Source: Firm-08 sp045541535
GTDB lineage: Bacteria > Bacillota > Clostridia > Oscillospirales > QAKW01
Direction: 5' to 3'
Assembly: GCA_045541535.1 (NCBI GenBank)
Contig: JAZQJG010000018.1
Coordinates: 1-17,480 of the forward strand
DNA length: 17,480 bases
In this document: piece by piece, positions 6,885-14,082 of the stretch
How the letters are laid out: every line of letters begins with the position of its first letter
How positions within the stretch are numbered: the first letter of the stretch is position 1
Notes under the pieces: generated by a model
What the model was told of the DNA's origin: nothing
The model's input: the letters and a program-made list of their open reading frames with translations, nothing else
The model's database searches: none
Position numbers and translations under genes: made by a program

Positions 6885-7784
6885 TTATAGTGCGTCGATA
6901 TAATCGCAGGCGGCCAGAGCGGCAATGGCGCCGTCGGCGGCGGCGGGGGCCACCTGACGGATCCGCTTACTGCGGCAATCGCCGGCCACAAAGATCCCTG
7001 CCGTACGGGTGGTACAACCCTCGTCTGCATCGGCGTATCCCCAAGCATTCAGGGCCATCACGTCGGCAAAGGGCTCGTTTTGCGGGATCAGGCCGATGGC
7101 CACAAAGAGACCGTCCAGCCGCAGATCCCGTTCCCCTGCCTCGGTATGGATCGTAATCCCTTCCAGCACCGTATCCCCCAGCAAGGCGGCCACGGTGGCG
7201 GAGGTGATGATCTCCACGTTTTCCTTGGCAAAAAGCTGCTCCTGCAGTTTTTGCTCCCCGGTAAGACGGGGCAGATTTTGAATTACGTAGACCTTTTGAG
7301 CAAGGTCGGAGAGCAGGAGCGCCTCCTGCAGGGCGGAGTTGCCGCCGCCCACGACGCCCACGGTTTTACCCTTATAAAAGGCGCCGTCACACACGGCACA
7401 GAAGGAGATGCCCTCCCCCACAAATTGCTCTTCCCGTTCCAGTCCCAGCATACGGTGGCGGGCGCCGGTGGCGATAACCACCGCCTTGCCCTCATATTCC
7501 CCGCAGTCAGTGATCACGGTTTTGGTGGCGCCGTCGCGAATGGAAAGGACCTCGGCCATTTCCACGTCGGCCCCCTGCTCCAGCACCTGCTCCACCAATT
7601 TTTCTGCAAATTCGTTGCCGGTGAGGCTGAGAAAGCCGGGAATGTTCTCCACCTTGGGAGAATAGGTGATCTGGCCGCCGAAGGTGGCCTTTTCGATCAC
7701 CAGCACGCTTTTGTTAGCTCTGCGCGCATACAGAGCGGCGGCCAGCCCCGCAGGGCCGCCGCCGACAATGATCAGATCGTACAT
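6885..7784 (-). CDS. trxB: Thioredoxin reductase-like flavoprotein lacking the HRRxxxR motif
   Basis: This 299-residue low-molecular-weight thioredoxin reductase-type enzyme has an FAD site GGGPAGLAAALYARR at 8-22, the redox pair C129-AV-C132 (FCAVCDGAFY), the second nucleotide site VVGGGNSA at 144-151 and the C-terminal FAD motif GIFVAGD. It should reduce thioredoxin-like dithiols. Canonical NADPH-dependent enzymes have HRRxxxR after the second glycine motif; here that place reads VIQNLPRLTGEQ (167-178), so NADPH specificity is doubtful. NADH or ferredoxin as donor is possible, the latter known for some clostridial TrxR-like flavoproteins. It starts 3 nt after the nrdD stop with no clear Shine-Dalgarno, so translation is probably coupled to nrdD. 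The likely substrate is the thioredoxin-like domain fused to NrdD. Confidence 0.9.
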   Translation of the reverse strand: MYDLIIVGGGPAGLAAALYARRANKSVLVIEKATFGGQITYSPKVENIPGFLSLTGNEFAEKLVEQVLEQGADVEMAEVLSIRDGATKTVITDCGEYEGKAVVIATGARHRMLGLEREEQFVGEGISFCAVCDGAFYKGKTVGVVGGGNSALQEALLLSDLAQKVYVIQNLPRLTGEQKLQEQLFAKENVEIITSATVAALLGDTVLEGITIHTEAGERDLRLDGLFVAIGLIPQNEPFADVMALNAWGYADADEGCTTRTAGIFVAGDCRSKRIRQVAPAAADGAIAALAACDYIDAL

Positions 7785-7787
7785 AAA

Positions 7788-10154
7788 TTATACACCCAGA
7801 TATTTCTTGATATCGGAAATACCGGCGTATTTTTCGGCAACGCCGTTCTTTACGACCACCAGAGTGGGCGCCTGACGAACGCCGAATTGCTCTACCAGCT
7901 CGGGATAGTCGCTTGCCAACAGCTTTTCATAGCCAAAGCCCGCCTTGTCCAGAATGGCGCAGGCGATCTTACAGTTGGGGCAGGTGGCGGTGGTGAAAAG
8001 ATAGCTACCGCTCTGCTCGGCTACCGCTTCCTCGGCAGGGGCGCATACCTCGGCGGGAGCGCCAGAACGGGTCAGCTTGGAATTGGCGATATCATAAACC
8101 TTACGGTCCTTGTATTCCTGACTCTTACCGTCGTTCCAGTTCTGTACGGGACGGTAGTAACCGGTGATACGGCTGTATACCTCGGTGGTGGCGCCGCAAT
8201 CGGGACAGGTGTACACCTCGCCGGCCAGATATCCGTGGTTTTTACATACGGAATAGGTGGGAGACAGGGTGTAATACGGCAGACGGTAGTTGTCTGCAAT
8301 CTTCTTAACCAAAGTGGCCGCCGCTTTCCAATCGGGCAACTTCTCACCCAGGAAGGCGTGGAATACGGTACCGGAGGTGTAGAGCGTTTGCAGTTCGTCC
8401 TGTACGTCCAGAGCGGTGAAGATATCCTCGGTATAGCCTACGGGCAGGTGAGAGGAGTTGGTATAATAGGGGCTCTCCCCTTCGCCACTGCCGGCGGTGA
8501 TGATGTCGGGATAGTGCTTCAGGTCGTGCTTGGCCAGACGGAAGGCGGTGCTTTCCGCAGGAGTGGCCTCCAGATTGTACAGATCACCGTACATCTCCTG
8601 ATAATCAGACAGACGCTCACGCATATGATTGAGCACGTCCTTGGTGAACTCCTGTGCCTTGGTATGGGTCAGGTCACATCTGAGCCATTTGGCGTTGAGG
8701 CCCACCTCGTTCATACCCACCAGACCGATGGTGGAGAAGTGGTTGTTAAAGGTGCCCAGATATCTCTTGGTGTAGGGATACAGGCCGGCATCCAACAGCT
8801 TGGTAATAACGGTACGCTTTACCTTCAAACTGCGGGCGGCAATATCCATCAGCTTGTCCAGACGGGCATAGAAGTCCTCTTTATCCTTGGCAAGGTAGGC
8901 GATTCTGGGCATATTGATGGTAACAACACCCACGCTACCGGTGCTCTCACCGCTACCGAAGTAGCCGCCGGACTTTTTACGCAGTTCTCTGAGGTCCAGA
9001 CGCAGTCTGCAGCACATGGAGCGAACGTCGCTGGGCTCCATATCGGAGTTGATGTAGTTGGAGAAATAGGGAGTGCCGTATTTGGAGGTCATCTCAAAGA
9101 GCAAACGGTTGTTCTCGGTATCAGACCAGTCAAAATCACGGGTAATGGAATAGGTGGGAATGGGATACTGGAAGCCACGGCCGTTGGCGTCGCCCTCGAT
9201 CATAACCTCGATAAAGGCCTTGTTGACCATATCCATTTCCTTCTGGCAGTCCTTATATTTGAAGTCTACCTCTTTACCGCCGATAATACAGTTAAGCTCT
9301 GCCAGATCGTTGGGCACCACCCAATCCAGGGTAATATTGGAGAAGGGAGCCTGGGTACCCCAACGGCTGGGCGTGTTAACGCCGTAAATGAAGGATTCAA
9401 TACATTTTTTAACCTGATCGTATGTAAGGTTATCCACCTTTACAAAGGGAGCCAGATAGGTATCAAAGCTGGAGAAAGCCTGTGCGCCGGCCCATTCGTT
9501 TTGCATAATACCAAGGAAGTTGACCATCTGATTGCACAGGGTGGCCAGATGGCTGGCGGGGGCAGAGGTGATCTTGCCGGGCACACCACCCAGACCCTCC
9601 TGAATCAACTGTTTCAGGGACCAACCGGCGCAATAACCGGTGAGCATAGACAGGTCGTGAATATGCAGATCGGCATTACGGTGGGCCGCACCGATCTCCT
9701 CATCATAGACCTCGCTGAGCCAATAGTTGGCGGTGATGGCGCCGGAGTTGGACAGGATGAGACCGCCGACGGAATAGGTGACGGTGGAGTTTTCCTTTAC
9801 ACGCCAGTCGTTGATGTCCAGATAGTTGTCAACGATCTGCTTGTAGTCCAGCAGGGTGGTGGACAAGTTGCGCAGCTTTTCTCTCTGCTTACGGTAGAGA
9901 ATGTAGGCCTTGGAAACCTCGTCGTAGCCTGCCTTGATCAGCACGCTCTCCACGCTGTCCTGAATATTTTCAACGGTGATGGTACCGTCCACCACCTTGG
10001 GCTCAAATTCTGCGGTAACCTTTAATACCAGAAAGTCGATCACGTCGGGATGATACTGCTTTTCGCAGGCATCGAAGGCCTGCATAATGGCACTGCTGAT
10101 TTTAGACAGATCAAGATCTACGACCTTGCCGTCACGCTTGACAACACGATACAT
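7788..10154 (-). CDS. nrdD: Anaerobic (class III) ribonucleoside-triphosphate reductase with fused C-terminal thioredoxin-like domain
   Basis: This 788-residue enzyme makes deoxynucleotides for DNA synthesis under anoxia. An ATP-cone occupies about 1-95 (YRVVKRDGKVVDLD). The catalytic barrel carries C175 (LTGYCAGWSL) and the CC pair at 381-382 (RSMCCRL), which includes the expected thiyl cysteine. A zinc site uses C637, H640, C650 and C653, and the glycyl radical residue is G665 in SRITGYYRP. In ordinary NrdD that glycine is close to the C-terminus; here 123 residues follow. They comprise a linker and a thioredoxin/glutaredoxin-like domain (about 715-788) with CPNC at 725-728 and a cis-proline at P763 (QAPT). 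This suggests a built-in dithiol reductant rather than formate. The start has AAGGAG 8 nt upstream. The promoter bears two NrdR boxes; trxB follows in the same operon and nrdG lies upstream. Confidence 0.97.
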   Translation of the reverse strand: MYRVVKRDGKVVDLDLSKISSAIMQAFDACEKQYHPDVIDFLVLKVTAEFEPKVVDGTITVENIQDSVESVLIKAGYDEVSKAYILYRKQREKLRNLSTTLLDYKQIVDNYLDINDWRVKENSTVTYSVGGLILSNSGAITANYWLSEVYDEEIGAAHRNADLHIHDLSMLTGYCAGWSLKQLIQEGLGGVPGKITSAPASHLATLCNQMVNFLGIMQNEWAGAQAFSSFDTYLAPFVKVDNLTYDQVKKCIESFIYGVNTPSRWGTQAPFSNITLDWVVPNDLAELNCIIGGKEVDFKYKDCQKEMDMVNKAFIEVMIEGDANGRGFQYPIPTYSITRDFDWSDTENNRLLFEMTSKYGTPYFSNYINSDMEPSDVRSMCCRLRLDLRELRKKSGGYFGSGESTGSVGVVTINMPRIAYLAKDKEDFYARLDKLMDIAARSLKVKRTVITKLLDAGLYPYTKRYLGTFNNHFSTIGLVGMNEVGLNAKWLRCDLTHTKAQEFTKDVLNHMRERLSDYQEMYGDLYNLEATPAESTAFRLAKHDLKHYPDIITAGSGEGESPYYTNSSHLPVGYTEDIFTALDVQDELQTLYTSGTVFHAFLGEKLPDWKAAATLVKKIADNYRLPYYTLSPTYSVCKNHGYLAGEVYTCPDCGATTEVYSRITGYYRPVQNWNDGKSQEYKDRKVYDIANSKLTRSGAPAEVCAPAEEAVAEQSGSYLFTTATCPNCKIACAILDKAGFGYEKLLASDYPELVEQFGVRQAPTLVVVKNGVAEKYAGISDIKKYLGV

Positions 10155-10200
10155 TTTGCTTCTCCTTTTTATATTTTAATTTTTTATTCTTAAGACAGTA

Positions 10201-10230
10201 ATAGCCAGCCGATGCGCATCGGTTGGCTAT
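10201..10230 (-). other. Stem-loop at the 5' end of the nrdD leader
   Basis: A 13-bp inverted repeat (ATAGCCAGCCGAT with ATCGGTTGGCTAT, one G-U type mismatch) closes a GCGC loop. The start site predicted from the -10 element is near 10227, so the hairpin forms from the first transcribed bases. It lacks a T-run on the minus strand and is therefore not a convincing nrdG terminator. A role in protecting the mRNA 5' end is inference. Confidence 0.6.
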
Positions 10231-10233
10231 TTT

Positions 10234-10262
10234 AGTGTACCATATATATTGTGTGTTGTCAA
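10234..10262 (-). promoter_or_regulatory. nrdD promoter
   Basis: On the minus strand a perfect TTGACA (10262-10257), a 17-bp spacer and TACACT (10239-10234) form a strong sigma-70-type promoter about 80 bp before the nrdD ATG. The proximal NrdR box fills the spacer and touches the -10. Confidence 0.85.
10239..10254. promoter_or_regulatory. NrdR box 1 (promoter-proximal)
   Basis: ACCATATATATTGTGT matches 14 of 16 positions of the NrdR consensus acaCwAtATaTwGtgt. It lies between the -35 and -10 of the nrdD promoter, where bound repressor would block RNA polymerase. NrdR senses ATP/dATP and represses ribonucleotide reductase genes; its own gene is not in the window. Confidence 0.82.
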
Positions 10263-10270
10263 TAACTTAT

Positions 10271-10286
10271 TTACAATATCTTGTGT
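10271..10286. promoter_or_regulatory. NrdR box 2 (promoter-distal)
   Basis: TTACAATATCTTGTGT matches 13 of 16 NrdR consensus positions. Its centre is 32 bp from that of box 1, about three helical turns, which is the spacing known for paired NrdR sites. It begins 3 nt past the nrdG stop codon. Confidence 0.8.
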
Positions 10287-10289
10287 TTT

Positions 10290-10976
10290 TTAGCAACCTC
10301 TTACCTTTACACCCTCAATCGTTTGGGCGGCAAGGGTTTGAGCGTTTTTTACCCATTCTTTTTCCGGTGAATGATAGCCGGAGGCGATCAAATCGCCGCT
10401 GTCAATAAAGCTTTGCAGATACCAATATCTGGTACCCTGCAACCATTTTGCCATCAAGAGAATATCTTCCTCGGTGTGCAGTTCCTTGACCAGTGTGGTC
10501 CGAAATTCATAGTCCACCCTGCCCTCCTTGAGCAGTTCCACACTACGCTCAATGGCGGCAAGATCCACCGGCACGCCGGCGGTTACGGCATATTTTTCCT
10601 TACTGTTTTTTATATCCATGGCCACGTAATCCACCAGCCCTGCCTCTATCATAGCTTGCAGCTGATCGGGAAAAGCGCCGTTGGTATCCAATTTAACGAG
10701 ATAGCCCATCTCTTTGATCTTTTGCAAAAAAGCGGCCAGATCGCCCTGCAACAGCGGCTCACCACCGGTGACACATACGCCGTCCAGCAGTCCCTTTCGT
10801 TTATTAAGATAGGAAAGAATCTCCTGCTCCTCTATGGGCGCGCCGTCAATATGGGTCACCAGCGAAGCGTTGTGGCAAAAGGGGCAACGGAAATTACACC
10901 CGCCGGTAAACACCGTGCAGGCCACCTTCCCCGGAAAATCCAACAACGTCATTTTTTGAAATCCGTAGATCTTCAT
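10290..10976 (-). CDS. nrdG: Anaerobic ribonucleotide reductase activating protein (radical SAM)
   Basis: This 228-residue radical-SAM activase uses a [4Fe-4S] cluster and S-adenosylmethionine to install the glycyl radical on NrdD. The N-terminus MTLLDFPGKVACTVFTGGC leads into the cluster motif C27-x3-C31-x2-C34 (CNFRCPFC), and the SAM-contact region VTGGEPLLQ follows. The sequence fits the longer NrdG2-type activase rather than the ~155-residue enterobacterial form. The frame opens at a TTG at 11006, but the ATG at 10976 is chosen because GAGGG precedes it at proper distance and the protein then begins MKIYGFQKMTLLDFPG as in the family. It lies directly upstream of nrdD with its own promoter and no clear terminator between, so some transcripts may cover both. 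Confidence 0.94.
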   Translation of the reverse strand: MKIYGFQKMTLLDFPGKVACTVFTGGCNFRCPFCHNASLVTHIDGAPIEEQEILSYLNKRKGLLDGVCVTGGEPLLQGDLAAFLQKIKEMGYLVKLDTNGAFPDQLQAMIEAGLVDYVAMDIKNSKEKYAVTAGVPVDLAAIERSVELLKEGRVDYEFRTTLVKELHTEEDILLMAKWLQGTRYWYLQSFIDSGDLIASGYHSPEKEWVKNAQTLAAQTIEGVKVRGC

Positions 10977-10992
10977 ACCGTCCCTCGACTCC

Positions 10993-11012
10993 CGGCGTTT
11001 CCGCAAACGCCG
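10993..11012. other. Stem-loop in the nrdG leader; terminator-like on the plus strand
   Basis: CGGCGTTT (10993-11000) pairs with AAACGCCG (11005-11012) around CCGC. On the minus strand it lies about 6 nt after the predicted nrdG start site. On the plus strand it is followed by ATTTTTTTATTT, so it could also stop antisense transcription before the divergent gene at 11094. Confidence 0.6.
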
Positions 11013-11024
11013 ATTTTTTTATTT

Positions 11025-11053
11025 ATTATACCACGGCAAATTTATAATGACAA
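11025..11053 (-). promoter_or_regulatory. nrdG promoter
   Basis: On the minus strand TTGTCA (11053-11048), a 17-bp spacer and a perfect TATAAT (11030-11025) precede nrdG. No NrdR-box-like sequence was found here, unlike at nrdD. Confidence 0.8.
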
Positions 11054-11075
11054 GCAAAAGAAACTATGATATAAT
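11047..11075 (+). promoter_or_regulatory. Promoter of the transglutaminase-like lipoprotein gene, overlapping the nrdG promoter
   Basis: ATGACA (11047-11052), a 17-bp spacer and a perfect TATAAT (11070-11075) precede the plus-strand gene. The -35 shares five bases with the -35 of nrdG on the other strand. The predicted start falls close to the ribosome site, so the leader would be very short; this lowers confidence. Confidence 0.55.
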
Positions 11076-11093
11076 TTTTATAAAGGAGGGAAT

Positions 11094-12353
11094 ATGATGA
11101 AACGTTTGGTTGCAATATTGATATTGATCGTTACGCTGACGTCCTTTTGCGCCTGTTCTCCCCTTCAATGGCTGGCAAACTACCGGCAAAAACGTCAGGA
11201 AGAGATTATCGCCCAACAGCAGGAAACTCAAAAAATCGGCTTTGCCCGCAGTAGCGGCGTAGATACCATCTCCACCCATATCGATCAAATTATGACCGAG
11301 GAAGAATTGCTGGAAACCGAGCTGGAATACAGCAAGTATTGCAGTGGTATCATTTTTGACACCTTGACCCAAGAAGAACAGTTGGTTTTTCGCGCATTGC
11401 AATACGCAATGGAAAACTCTTACGATGTGATTTTTATAGACAATCGTATTATGGAAAATCCGCGAGATGCAGAACAAGTGGTTAGATATTTGTCCTACGA
11501 ATCTCCGTTTTTAGCGCAAAACGTCATTTACGGCGCCACCCGTACCATCGGTTATTACGATTATACATACAGAAAAAATCACATCATCAGCATCCCGCTC
11601 CGCAGTACCTGCATTGTGGTAGACAGCTTTGCCCCCGAAATCTGGAAACTCAACCAGCAGGCAATGGAAGTGGCGGAAAAAATCTTTGATCAGCTCAACA
11701 CCGGCGGCAGTAAGCTGGAACTGATCGAACGTCTGTATACCTACGTTGCCAAAGAAATTGAATATGAATCAGGCACAGGCGAAACAAGACTTCGTTCCTA
11801 TCTATATAACGCTTTCGTTACCAAAAGAACAAACTGCGACGGTTACAGCAATGCGCTGGCGCTCTTGCTTTGTATGGCGGAGGTGCCAAATCTGGAAAAA
11901 ACCAGCACCCCAAAAGAAGGAGAAGGTCACACCTGGAACTGCTTTGAATGGGAAGAAAAATGGTACAATTGCGATGCCACCGGCGGCAATTGGATTCCCG
12001 CCAAGGAATCCGATATGGGGCCGGGGTTGATGTTTGGCTTTGCAGACTATCTGCAGGAAGAAGAACACGACCATTATATTCGTTTCCCCGAATGCAAGGA
12101 ACCATTGTATATGAAGCCTGCCGGAGAAGTGAAGGATTGCAGCAGTACCGAATTCTATAACACGCTCAAGGAAGGGTATGCGGCAACGAACAGAACGTGG
12201 TCGCTGGTCATCACCGAAACAGCAGAAGAAGGAAAGATCAAGGCCCAAATTCAAAAGTTGGCGAATCGCTATAGAGAAGATTTGTATTGGACCGATCGAC
12301 CGCTATCTGACGGCAGAACAGCCGTACTCGTCTATTCTGAAGAAGTATTTTAA
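11094..12353 (+). CDS. Transglutaminase-like domain lipoprotein
   Basis: The 419-residue product begins with a signal sequence (MMKRLVAILILIVTLTSFCA) ending at C21, a probable lipoprotein cysteine although the lipobox FCAC is imperfect. About 190 residues of unknown fold follow. A transglutaminase-like core (PF01841 type) then covers about 205-300, with the catalytic triad C248 (RTNCDGYSNALALLL), H279 (GEGHTWNCF) and D294 (YNCDATGG). Bacterial members act as cell-surface cysteine peptidases or crosslinkers, and the substrate is unknown. AAAGGAGGG precedes the ATG at 11094; a second ATG follows immediately. It is the only complete plus-strand gene, divergent from nrdG and convergent with the ABC transporter, and ends on a shared terminator. 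A role with surface proteins or peptidoglycan is inference. Confidence 0.9.
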   Translation: MMKRLVAILILIVTLTSFCACSPLQWLANYRQKRQEEIIAQQQETQKIGFARSSGVDTISTHIDQIMTEEELLETELEYSKYCSGIIFDTLTQEEQLVFRALQYAMENSYDVIFIDNRIMENPRDAEQVVRYLSYESPFLAQNVIYGATRTIGYYDYTYRKNHIISIPLRSTCIVVDSFAPEIWKLNQQAMEVAEKIFDQLNTGGSKLELIERLYTYVAKEIEYESGTGETRLRSYLYNAFVTKRTNCDGYSNALALLLCMAEVPNLEKTSTPKEGEGHTWNCFEWEEKWYNCDATGGNWIPAKESDMGPGLMFGFADYLQEEEHDHYIRFPECKEPLYMKPAGEVKDCSSTEFYNTLKEGYAATNRTWSLVITETAEEGKIKAQIQKLANRYREDLYWTDRPLSDGRTAVLVYSEEVF

Positions 12354-12391
12354 AACAGAAGGACTATCCCAACGGATAGTCCTTCTGTTTT
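12352..12391. terminator. Bidirectional terminator between convergent genes
   Basis: An 18-bp perfect stem (12352-12369 with 12374-12391) with loop CAAC, flanked by A and T runs, overlaps the stop codons of both the lipoprotein gene and the ABC ATPase gene. Confidence 0.95.
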
Positions 12392-13121
12392 ATATGAAGA
12401 AAATATGTTCCTCCGCCTGTATGCGGCGGACGCCGAAGCACCGTTCCAAAACCCGTTGCTCCAGACAACTCTGTTTACTGCCGGCAAAAATAATCTTACC
12501 CGCCTCCAGCACCACGATTTCGTCGGCAAGGGCCACCGCGCGGCTCAAATCGTGCATTACCGCCAGCACCGTGCGCCCTTCGGCGCGCAGGTTACGACAC
12601 AAAGCGTCCACCTCTCCCGCCGCCGCCACATCCATAAAGGTGGCGGGCTCGTCCAGCACCAGCAGTGGCGTTTGCTGTGCCAATGCCTGCGCCAAAAAGA
12701 CCCGTTGCTTTTCCCCGCCGGAGAGGGTGGCAACCGACCGCTCACAAAGTCCCTCCAACCCCATTGCTGACAAGGCCCGGGCCTCAGCGGCCCGATCGGC
12801 CGCACCCGTTTTACCCAGCAGACCGGTGTAAGGATGGCGGCCCAACGCCACCACTTCCTCCACCGTAAGCTCGGTTTCGGGCAACTGTTGGGGCAAAAAC
12901 GCCGCCAACCGGGCCCGTTGAGCAGGGGCAAGGGTTCTGCCCTCCCACAAGATCTCACCGTTGAATTTTAACATTCCCCCTGCCGCGCGGATCAAGGTGG
13001 ACTTACCACTGCCGTTTTTACCAAGCAGTACGGTGATCTTACCTTTTCTGACTGTAAAGTTAATGTTCTTTACAATGTCCTTGCGCCCCAGATGGACGCT
13101 GACGTTACGAAATTCAAGCAT
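12390..13121 (-). CDS. ABC transporter ATPase, FecE/BtuD type
   Basis: The 243-residue product is the ATP-hydrolysing subunit of an iron-siderophore, heme or cobalamin-type importer. Visible motifs are Walker A GKNGSGKST (34-42), the Q-loop around FLPQQLPE, the signature LSGGEKQR (133-140), Walker B LLVLDEP with D157-E158, and the H-loop histidine H190 (AVMHD). The ATG at 13121 has GGAGG 8 nt upstream. It overlaps the end of the permease gene by 8 nt, so the two are translationally coupled. It is the last gene of a four-gene operon with the sulfite reductase-like protein, the binding protein and the permease. Length and motifs are complete; the substrate is not determined. Confidence 0.95.
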   Translation of the reverse strand: MLEFRNVSVHLGRKDIVKNINFTVRKGKITVLLGKNGSGKSTLIRAAGGMLKFNGEILWEGRTLAPAQRARLAAFLPQQLPETELTVEEVVALGRHPYTGLLGKTGAADRAAEARALSAMGLEGLCERSVATLSGGEKQRVFLAQALAQQTPLLVLDEPATFMDVAAAGEVDALCRNLRAEGRTVLAVMHDLSRAVALADEIVVLEAGKIIFAGSKQSCLEQRVLERCFGVRRIQAEEHIFFI

Positions 13122-14082
13122 TGTTCCGCCTCCGAAGCAATAACCAGAAGAAAAAGGGCGCGCCCACCAGTGCGGTAAGGATGCCCACCGATACCTCCGA
13201 GGGAAGAAACAGCGTCCGTCCCGCCGTATCGGCCAACAGCATCACGATACCGCCCACCAAGGGGGCCGTAGCCAATTGATGCCGCAGAGAGGCGCCCGAC
13301 AGTTTACGGGCGATATGAGGCACCACCAACCCAACGAATCCCAGCAACCCCGCAAAGCTGATCACCGCCGCCGCACTCAAGGCGGCCAGCAGCAGGCAGA
13401 TGCCACGCATCAGTTGCAGTCGCACTCCCAGAGAGGATGCGGTAAAATCCCCCAATGATAGGGCGGTAATAGGGCGCCACAGCAGGGCGGCGGTCAGCAG
13501 ACAGAACAATACCAGCACCGCCGGCAACCACAAACGGGCAAAGCTGACCCCCGAAAGACTGCCCACGGAAAAGTCGTTATACATCTGCAACACGTCCTCA
13601 TCCAGCCGCAGGCCGAAGGAGATCAACGCCTGAAACAAGGTGGTACAGGCGATGCCCGCCAGCACCACCGTACCCTTGCCTCCGCCGGCGTTTTTGGACA
13701 GATACAGGATCAACACTGCCGTGATAAAGGCGCCTGCAAAGGCGGCCAACGGAGTGAGCAACAGGCTACCGCCCGTCAGCATACAGCACAAAACGCCCAA
13801 ACCGGCGCCCGCATTGACGCCGATGGTGTTGGGACCGGCCAGCGGATTTCCCATCACGTTTTGAAGCAACACTCCCGACAGGGAAAGGCCCACGCCGGCA
13901 ATCAGCGCTCCCAGGGTGCGGGGCAAACGAATGGACAGCAGGATCACCCGAGCCATACTTTCGGGTTGCCACAGTGCTTCGGGCGAAAGGGCCACACTGC
14001 CGGCCAGCAGAGAGAGTAGTATACTCAACCCCAAACCAAGCCACAGGCCGATATAAATTGTCACACGCCCCTTGCTTTGCAC
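13114..14082 (-). CDS. ABC transporter permease, FecCD/BtuC family
   Basis: The 322-residue, multi-spanning membrane protein matches the FecCD family. It shows the hallmark LPRTLGALIAGVGLSLSG followed by VLLQNVMGNPLAGPNTIGVN, and near the C-terminus GFVGLVVPHIARKLSG, the coupling segment that contacts the ATPase. These permeases work as homodimers importing siderophores, heme, cobalamin or related metal chelates. The start is a GTG at 14082 with GAGGAG about 9 nt upstream. Its first base is shared with the last base of the TAG stop of the binding-protein gene. Start and end both overlap neighbours, which shows tight operon coupling. Confidence 0.95.
   Translation of the reverse strand: MQSKGRVTIYIGLWLGLGLSILLSLLAGSVALSPEALWQPESMARVILLSIRLPRTLGALIAGVGLSLSGVLLQNVMGNPLAGPNTIGVNAGAGLGVLCCMLTGGSLLLTPLAAFAGAFITAVLILYLSKNAGGGKGTVVLAGIACTTLFQALISFGLRLDEDVLQMYNDFSVGSLSGVSFARLWLPAVLVLFCLLTAALLWRPITALSLGDFTASSLGVRLQLMRGICLLLAALSAAAVISFAGLLGFVGLVVPHIARKLSGASLRHQLATAPLVGGIVMLLADTAGRTLFLPSEVSVGILTALVGAPFFFWLLLRRRNNA

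Noticed and set aside
7788..8090. A separate glutaredoxin gene downstream of nrdD
   Set aside because: The frame is continuous from NrdD through the linker into the CPNC domain, with no stop and no internal start with ribosome site.
7080..10025. A 981-codon open frame on the plus strand opposite nrdD and trxB
   Set aside because: It is antisense to two genes with complete conserved motifs, has no ribosome site, and its translation matches no family. The openness follows from codon bias of the true strand.
10201..10230. A terminator for nrdG
   Set aside because: The stem is strong but is not followed by a T-run on the minus strand and lies after the nrdD promoter, so it fits better as a leader hairpin.
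11031..11070. NrdR boxes upstream of nrdG
   Set aside because: No 16-mer in the region approaches the consensus as the two nrdD sites do.
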